A DNA stretch of 22,921 nucleotides from a virus. The position numbers and the translations under genes were made by a program. The notes below the pieces were generated by a model. It was not told the origin of the DNA. It made no database searches and saw nothing but the letters and a program-made list of their open reading frames with translations. Below are positions 21,367 to 22,921 of the stretch, piece by piece; positions within the stretch are counted from its first letter, which is position 1; each line of letters opens with the position of its first letter. Location: IMG/VR virus record IMGVR_UViG_3300006920_000266, positions 1-22,921 of that record, one strand, 5' to 3'.

Positions 21367-21519
21367 TTATCCACTACAACTTTCGCACTCATCTGGAGCA
21401 TCGATATTACACTTGATCTCACCAGATGTAATCTTTTCTTCTTGCTTTTTTAGAGTTTCCTTATTTAAGAAGCTAGGTTCTTCAAAACGGTCTTTGTAGT
21501 AGTTTTTTTCTTTGGCCAT
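21367..21519 (-). CDS. 50-residue Cys-tailed phage protein
   Basis: A minus-strand frame from ATG at 21519 to TAA at 21367 reads MAKEKNYYKDRFEEPSFLNK, then ETLKKQEEKITSGEIKCNID and APDECESCSG. The composition is clearly protein-like: a charged helix followed by a compact CNI...CESC tail with Cys at about 37, 45 and 48, which could bind a metal or form a disulphide. The frame fills the gap between YkgJ-like and decoration-like genes and has its own candidate promoter box at 21541-21548. Similar short proteins ending in a CxxC cluster occur in marine phages in my recollection; the function is unknown. Confidence 0.6.
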   Translation of the reverse strand: MAKEKNYYKDRFEEPSFLNKETLKKQEEKITSGEIKCNIDAPDECESCSG

Positions 21520-21526
21520 ATGGTTA

Positions 21527-21554
21527 TTTTATTAGACCAACAAAGATAATAAAA
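21527..21554. repeat. AT-rich inverted repeat in short spacer
   Basis: TTTTATTA (21527-21534) and TAATAAAA (21547-21554) are perfect 8-bp arms around a 12-base loop in the spacer between the YkgJ-like and 50-residue genes. It overlaps the promoter box at 21541, so it may be an operator-like element or a weak stem. It has no T-run on the minus strand, so it is not a convincing terminator. Confidence 0.3.
21541..21548 (-). promoter_or_regulatory. Candidate -7 box TATCTTTG before 50-residue gene
   Basis: The minus strand reads TATCTTTG, a match to TAnnTTTG, with a 21-base leader to the ATG at 21519, close to the 19-20 bases at 4850 and 13182. It lies inside an AT-rich inverted repeat. No -33 TTG is visible. 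Support is weaker than for the TATATTTG boxes because only one base set matches and the flank differs. Confidence 0.4.
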
Positions 21555-21578
21555 GAGGCGGTTAGCTATATAGGGGGA

Positions 21579-21878
21579 TCACCCCTCATACTCATCTAGA
21601 TCAACTTTGTATTTAGGGTCTAAACCCTCCTTATCGATAAGATCATGACATGATTTTGTATTAAGAACAACCCATTCTTTAAAAGACATGCTCTCCTTAA
21701 TCCCCCTAACCGCTTCATATGACTCATCTACCCTGCATATCATTGGGCGGGTCTCATATATAGAGCACCCGTTGTTGTCATCTAGGTGTATACATCCCCC
21801 ATCTCCTCGATCTGGCATTATACCTAGTTTTCCTGATTGCATACAGCAAGCACCGCATCCACTACACTTGAATTTCAT
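21579..21878 (-). CDS. YkgJ-like Cys-cluster protein
   Basis: The protein has 99 residues. Cysteines lie at 5, 8, 11, 12, 29, 38, 48 and 77: KCSGCGACC, then GGCIHL, NNGCSIYETRPMICRVDE and KSCHDL. CxxCxxCC followed by CxIYxxRPxxCR is the hallmark of the YkgJ (UPF0153) family, thought to bind zinc or iron-sulphur. Cellular members are somewhat longer; this is a compact form. It is the first gene of the leftward block, next to the divergent spacer, so it may be expressed early. A phage copy could alter host metal use or modify a protein; no reaction is established. It ends 59 bases before the start of the 50-residue gene. Confidence 0.8.
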   Translation of the reverse strand: MKFKCSGCGACCMQSGKLGIMPDRGDGGCIHLDDNNGCSIYETRPMICRVDESYEAVRGIKESMSFKEWVVLNTKSCHDLIDKEGLDPKYKVDLDEYEG

Positions 21879-21911
21879 TTAAATATAATTATCCCGTATA
21901 CTACTTTGATA

Positions 21912-21936
21912 AAACTACTTAGTAAGCCAGTAGTTT
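21912..21936. repeat. 8-bp inverted repeat near YkgJ-like gene
   Basis: AAACTACT (21912-21919) and AGTAGTTT (21929-21936) are perfect inverted arms with a 9-base loop, 34 bases upstream of the YkgJ-like start. It may be a regulator binding site or a leader hairpin. A further copy of the TAGTAG word occurs near 22450 and 22480. Confidence 0.45.
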
Positions 21937-22036
21937 CATCCCCTCACTCCCCAAAATAAAACATTTCGGAGACTTCGTAAGCTGACTCGCCAAATATGCT
22001 TGTAAAGTTACTACTTTTTTTTTTAAAAGTCAACCA

Positions 22037-22051
22037 TAAAGTATCACTTTA
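22037..22051. repeat. Small hairpin TAAAGT-ATC-ACTTTA
   Basis: Perfect 6-bp arms with a 3-base loop lie just after the T-run in the divergent spacer. The geometry is the same as in the rightward hairpin series, but it is isolated here and could be chance. Confidence 0.35.
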
Positions 22052-22152
22052 AGTTTTAACTGCTTCTTGTTGTGCATCAGTAGCTTATTATGTTTTTTTT
22101 TGATGAGGCAAAAATTTTAGAGATCGCAAAACCCGCAAAAAAATGGCAGAAA

Positions 22153-22184
22153 TGTACATGGTGGGGATTATATATATATGTACA
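22153..22184. repeat. Inverted repeat flanking an AT run
   Basis: TGTACAT (22153-22159) and ATGTACA (22178-22184) are 7-bp inverted arms separated by 18 bases that include a TATATATAT run. An easily melted AT stretch framed by inverted repeats, next to ACGCA repeats, fits either an operator or an origin-opening element. This is inference from layout alone. Confidence 0.4.
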
Positions 22185-22190
22185 CGCTAG

Positions 22191-22348
22191 CATGACGCAC
22201 CCGAAACGCATCTCATGACCCACCCCCTCACGCATTATGCACGCAATCGCCATACTTTTCAGCTTTAGCATAGCTACATATTGGGAAAGTACCTAGCTAT
22301 CAAGTCAATCAGCATCATTATATGTAATATAATGGCTTTTTTTACGCA
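22191..22348. repeat. ACGCA iteron-like repeats and CATGACxCACCC pair
   Basis: ACGCA occurs at 22195, 22206, 22230 and 22241, as two pairs each spaced 11 bases, about one helical turn, and again at 22344. CATGACGCACCC (22191-22202) and CATGACCCACCC (22214-22225) form a near-perfect 12-base direct repeat. The patch is C-rich in an otherwise AT-rich window. Repeats phased on the helix beside an AT run are typical of replication or regulator binding sites. Confidence 0.4.
22316..22343 (+). terminator. Intrinsic-terminator-like hairpin in spacer
   Basis: CATTATA-TGTAA-TATAATG (22316-22334) is a perfect 7-bp stem followed by GC and seven T residues (22337-22343) on the plus strand. The stem is AT-rich, hence weak. 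As it lies upstream of the rightward gene and downstream of no plus-strand gene, it could end a small leader RNA or act as an attenuator. Confidence 0.4.
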
Positions 22349-22361
22349 CTGGCACGAAAGC

Positions 22362-22389
22362 AAGAGCTCTTTGGTATTGGTACAATACC
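22362..22389. repeat. Two adjacent hairpins upstream of rightward gene
   Basis: A perfect 10-base palindrome AAGAGCTCTT (22362-22371) is followed after one base by GGTATTG-GTA-CAATACC (22373-22389), a perfect 7-bp stem with a 3-base loop. They open the hairpin-dense stretch that continues through the rightward gene. Confidence 0.55.
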
Positions 22390-22436
22390 CTTCCCCCTCT
22401 TATACCATCACTTCAACCCCTCATTCCTGAATAGAT

Positions 22437-22454
22437 ACTATAACAAGTTATAGT
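22437..22454. repeat. 8-bp hairpin with 2-base loop
   Basis: ACTATAAC-AA-GTTATAGT is a perfect 8-bp stem in the presumed leader of the rightward gene. The tight two-base loop makes a stable hairpin in single-stranded DNA or RNA. Confidence 0.55.
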
Positions 22455-22490
22455 AGTTCCTCAACCCTCCAAACCCTTTAGTAGTTTTAG

Positions 22491-22522
22491 TAATATATCT
22501 CTTCACTTGTGAAGATATATTA
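22491..22522. repeat. Long imperfect inverted repeat before rightward gene
   Basis: TAATATAT and CTTCAC on the left pair with GTGAAG and ATATATTA on the right around a TT loop, a 14-bp stem with a two-base bulge (CT at 22499-22500). It lies 38 bases before the ATG at 22560. The size and symmetry suit an operator for a dimeric regulator or a leader hairpin. Confidence 0.55.
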
Positions 22523-22559
22523 CGTAAAACAACTTAATATCAACATCAAATCCAAACCA

Positions 22560-22921
22560 ATGGAAAACAATTTCAAATTCCTCCTAAAGGAGACAACTAC
22601 AGCAGTGAACAGGGTTCACTCTATCCCAAGCCAAGAGAACAAAGCGAATGCTTTGGTATTCCTCAAAACAATAACTCAACTTGTTGAGGACATGAAGGTA
22701 GAATCTCCAAAGGAGATTAAGAAGAAGCAGTTAGCCAAGCTAACTAAGGCTGAGTTACTAGCTATGCTAGTTGATGATGAAGATGATGAGCCGAAGGCTA
22801 CTAAGCCAAAGGCTAAGACCTCTAAGCCAAAGGCTAAGAGAAAGAAGAAAGCCAAGCATGACAACGGCTCCCTAGCTAGAAAAGCTAGAAAGACTAGAAC
22901 ACCTAACCAAAGGTTAGATGA
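22560..22921 (+). CDS. Lys-rich, histone-like protein, cut by window edge
   Basis: A plus-strand frame from the ATG at 22560 is open to the window edge (120 codons). Residues 1-50 are helical (MENNFKFLLKETTTAVNRVH, then ANALVFLKTITQLVEDMKV). About 50-75 is a charged linker (SPKEIKKKQLAKLTKAELLA). An acidic patch DDEDDEPK follows, then repeated KPKAK units (ATKPKAKTSKPKAKRKKKAK) like histone H1-type tails, and a further basic part. It has no Shine-Dalgarno sequence. Unlike the leftward genes it prefers AAG, GAG and CTA codons, because these complete the hairpins described separately. It is the first gene of a rightward unit, so it may be early and may bind nucleic acid. Family not recognised. 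Confidence 0.7.
   Translation, partial: MENNFKFLLKETTTAVNRVHSIPSQENKANALVFLKTITQLVEDMKVESPKEIKKKQLAKLTKAELLAMLVDDEDDEPKATKPKAKTSKPKAKRKKKAKHDNGSLARKARKTRTPNQRLD
22581..22917 (+). repeat. Dense array of about twelve short hairpins inside coding sequence
   Basis: Perfect stems (arms joined by loop) are: CTCC-TAAA-GGAG 22581-22592; AGTGAAC-AGG-GTTCACT 22604-22620; CAAAGC-GAAT-GCTTTG 22640-22655; CTCAAC-TT-GTTGAG 22675-22688; AATCTCC-AAA-GGAGATT 22702-22718; AGTTAGC-CAA-GCTAACT 22729-22745; ACTAGC-TAT-GCTAGT 22757-22771; AGCC-GAA-GGCT 22789-22799; AGCC-AAA-GGCT 22804-22814; the same again at 22825-22835 with outer CTCT/AGAG pairing; CTAGCT-AGAAA-AGCTAG 22872-22888; CTAACC-AAA-GGTTAG 22903-22917. 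Arms differ from hairpin to hairpin, so structure is repeated, not sequence. Centres are mostly 25-35 bases apart, and the hairpins begin at varying codon positions. Confidence 0.85.

Larger units (their letters stand above)
21879..22559. other. 681-base divergent spacer, likely control or origin region
   Basis: No convincing gene is seen between the leftward YkgJ-like start (21878) and the rightward gene start (22560). A 64-codon minus frame at 22077-22271 has no protein-like composition. The spacer holds inverted repeats at 21912-21936, 22037-22051 and 22153-22184, a T-run at 22014-22024, a C-rich patch with four ACGCA words (22195-22245), a terminator-like hairpin (22316-22343) and three more hairpins up to 22522. 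TAGCTA occurs at 22271 and 22294. No TAnnTTTG box faces the rightward gene. The strand switch and repeat density suit early promoters, an operator region or a replication origin. Confidence 0.6.

Noticed and set aside
22077-22271. 64-codon minus-strand frame in the divergent spacer
   Set aside because: Residue composition is not protein-like (many His, Cys, Met), there is no leader signal, and it runs through the repeat patch.
22181-22345. Possible tRNA or structured small RNA in the spacer
   Set aside because: No cloverleaf arms, T-loop consensus or CCA end could be found; only separate short hairpins.
21912-22522. CRISPR-like array reading of the repeated hairpins
   Set aside because: Hairpin sequences differ from one another and spacing varies; there are no identical repeats and no cas genes.

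Overview
The window is a piece of a tailed double-stranded DNA phage (Caudoviricetes), or a prophage-like contig, that very probably infects a marine Bacteroidota, most likely a flavobacterium. The phage call rests on a compact late module on the minus strand: large terminase (13195-15318), portal (10729-13161), a candidate scaffold (1194-2363) and the major capsid protein (1-1180, cut by the window edge), with small structural genes between them. The host call rests on three things: a 734-residue secreted protein ending in a type IX secretion (T9SS) sorting domain, a general lack of Shine-Dalgarno sequences, and copies of the Bacteroidota -7 promoter box TAnnTTTG placed 14-21 bases upstream of start codons. 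The sequence is AT-rich and shows no tRNA, rRNA, CRISPR array, integrase or insertion sequence.

Layout, in the direction of minus-strand transcription (right to left). 21878-19147: a YkgJ-like Cys-cluster protein, a small Cys-tailed protein, a capsid-decoration-like protein and two Gly/Met-rich probable virion proteins, one with an EF-hand-like loop. 19193-18307: a DUF5675-type putative lysin and a staphylococcal-nuclease-like enzyme. 17884-18306: one winged-helix protein on the plus strand. 17872-15324: small phage genes, a protein with two GroES-like domains, an HNH endonuclease and a very basic HNH-like protein next to terminase. 15318-10098: terminase, portal and probable neck/tail proteins. 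10092-5790: a block of envelope-directed proteins (T9SS cargo, outer-membrane barrel, membrane coiled-coil protein, secreted thioredoxin fold without CxxC). 5790-4862: four tiny, extremely lysine/arginine-rich proteins. 4830-1: a tandem family of decoration-like proteins, then scaffold and capsid. Most genes abut or overlap by 1-4 bases (TAATG or ATGA), which indicates polycistronic, translationally coupled messages. The box TATATTTG occurs in the gaps before the decoration/capsid block, before portal and before the 159-residue decoration-like gene. A related box precedes the 50-residue gene.

The right end (21879-22921) differs. A 681-base divergent spacer contains inverted repeats, ACGCA repeats spaced 11 bases apart and a terminator-like hairpin. 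It leads into a rightward gene (22560 to the window edge) for a lysine-rich protein. Its coding sequence is packed with short, near-perfect hairpins (stems of 4-7 bp, loops of 2-5 nt, one about every 30 bases), far beyond chance, and the series continues from the spacer. I know of no described system that matches it, and it is the most interesting signal here. Second is the idea that a phage late operon delivers a T9SS cargo protein and an outer-membrane barrel to the host surface.
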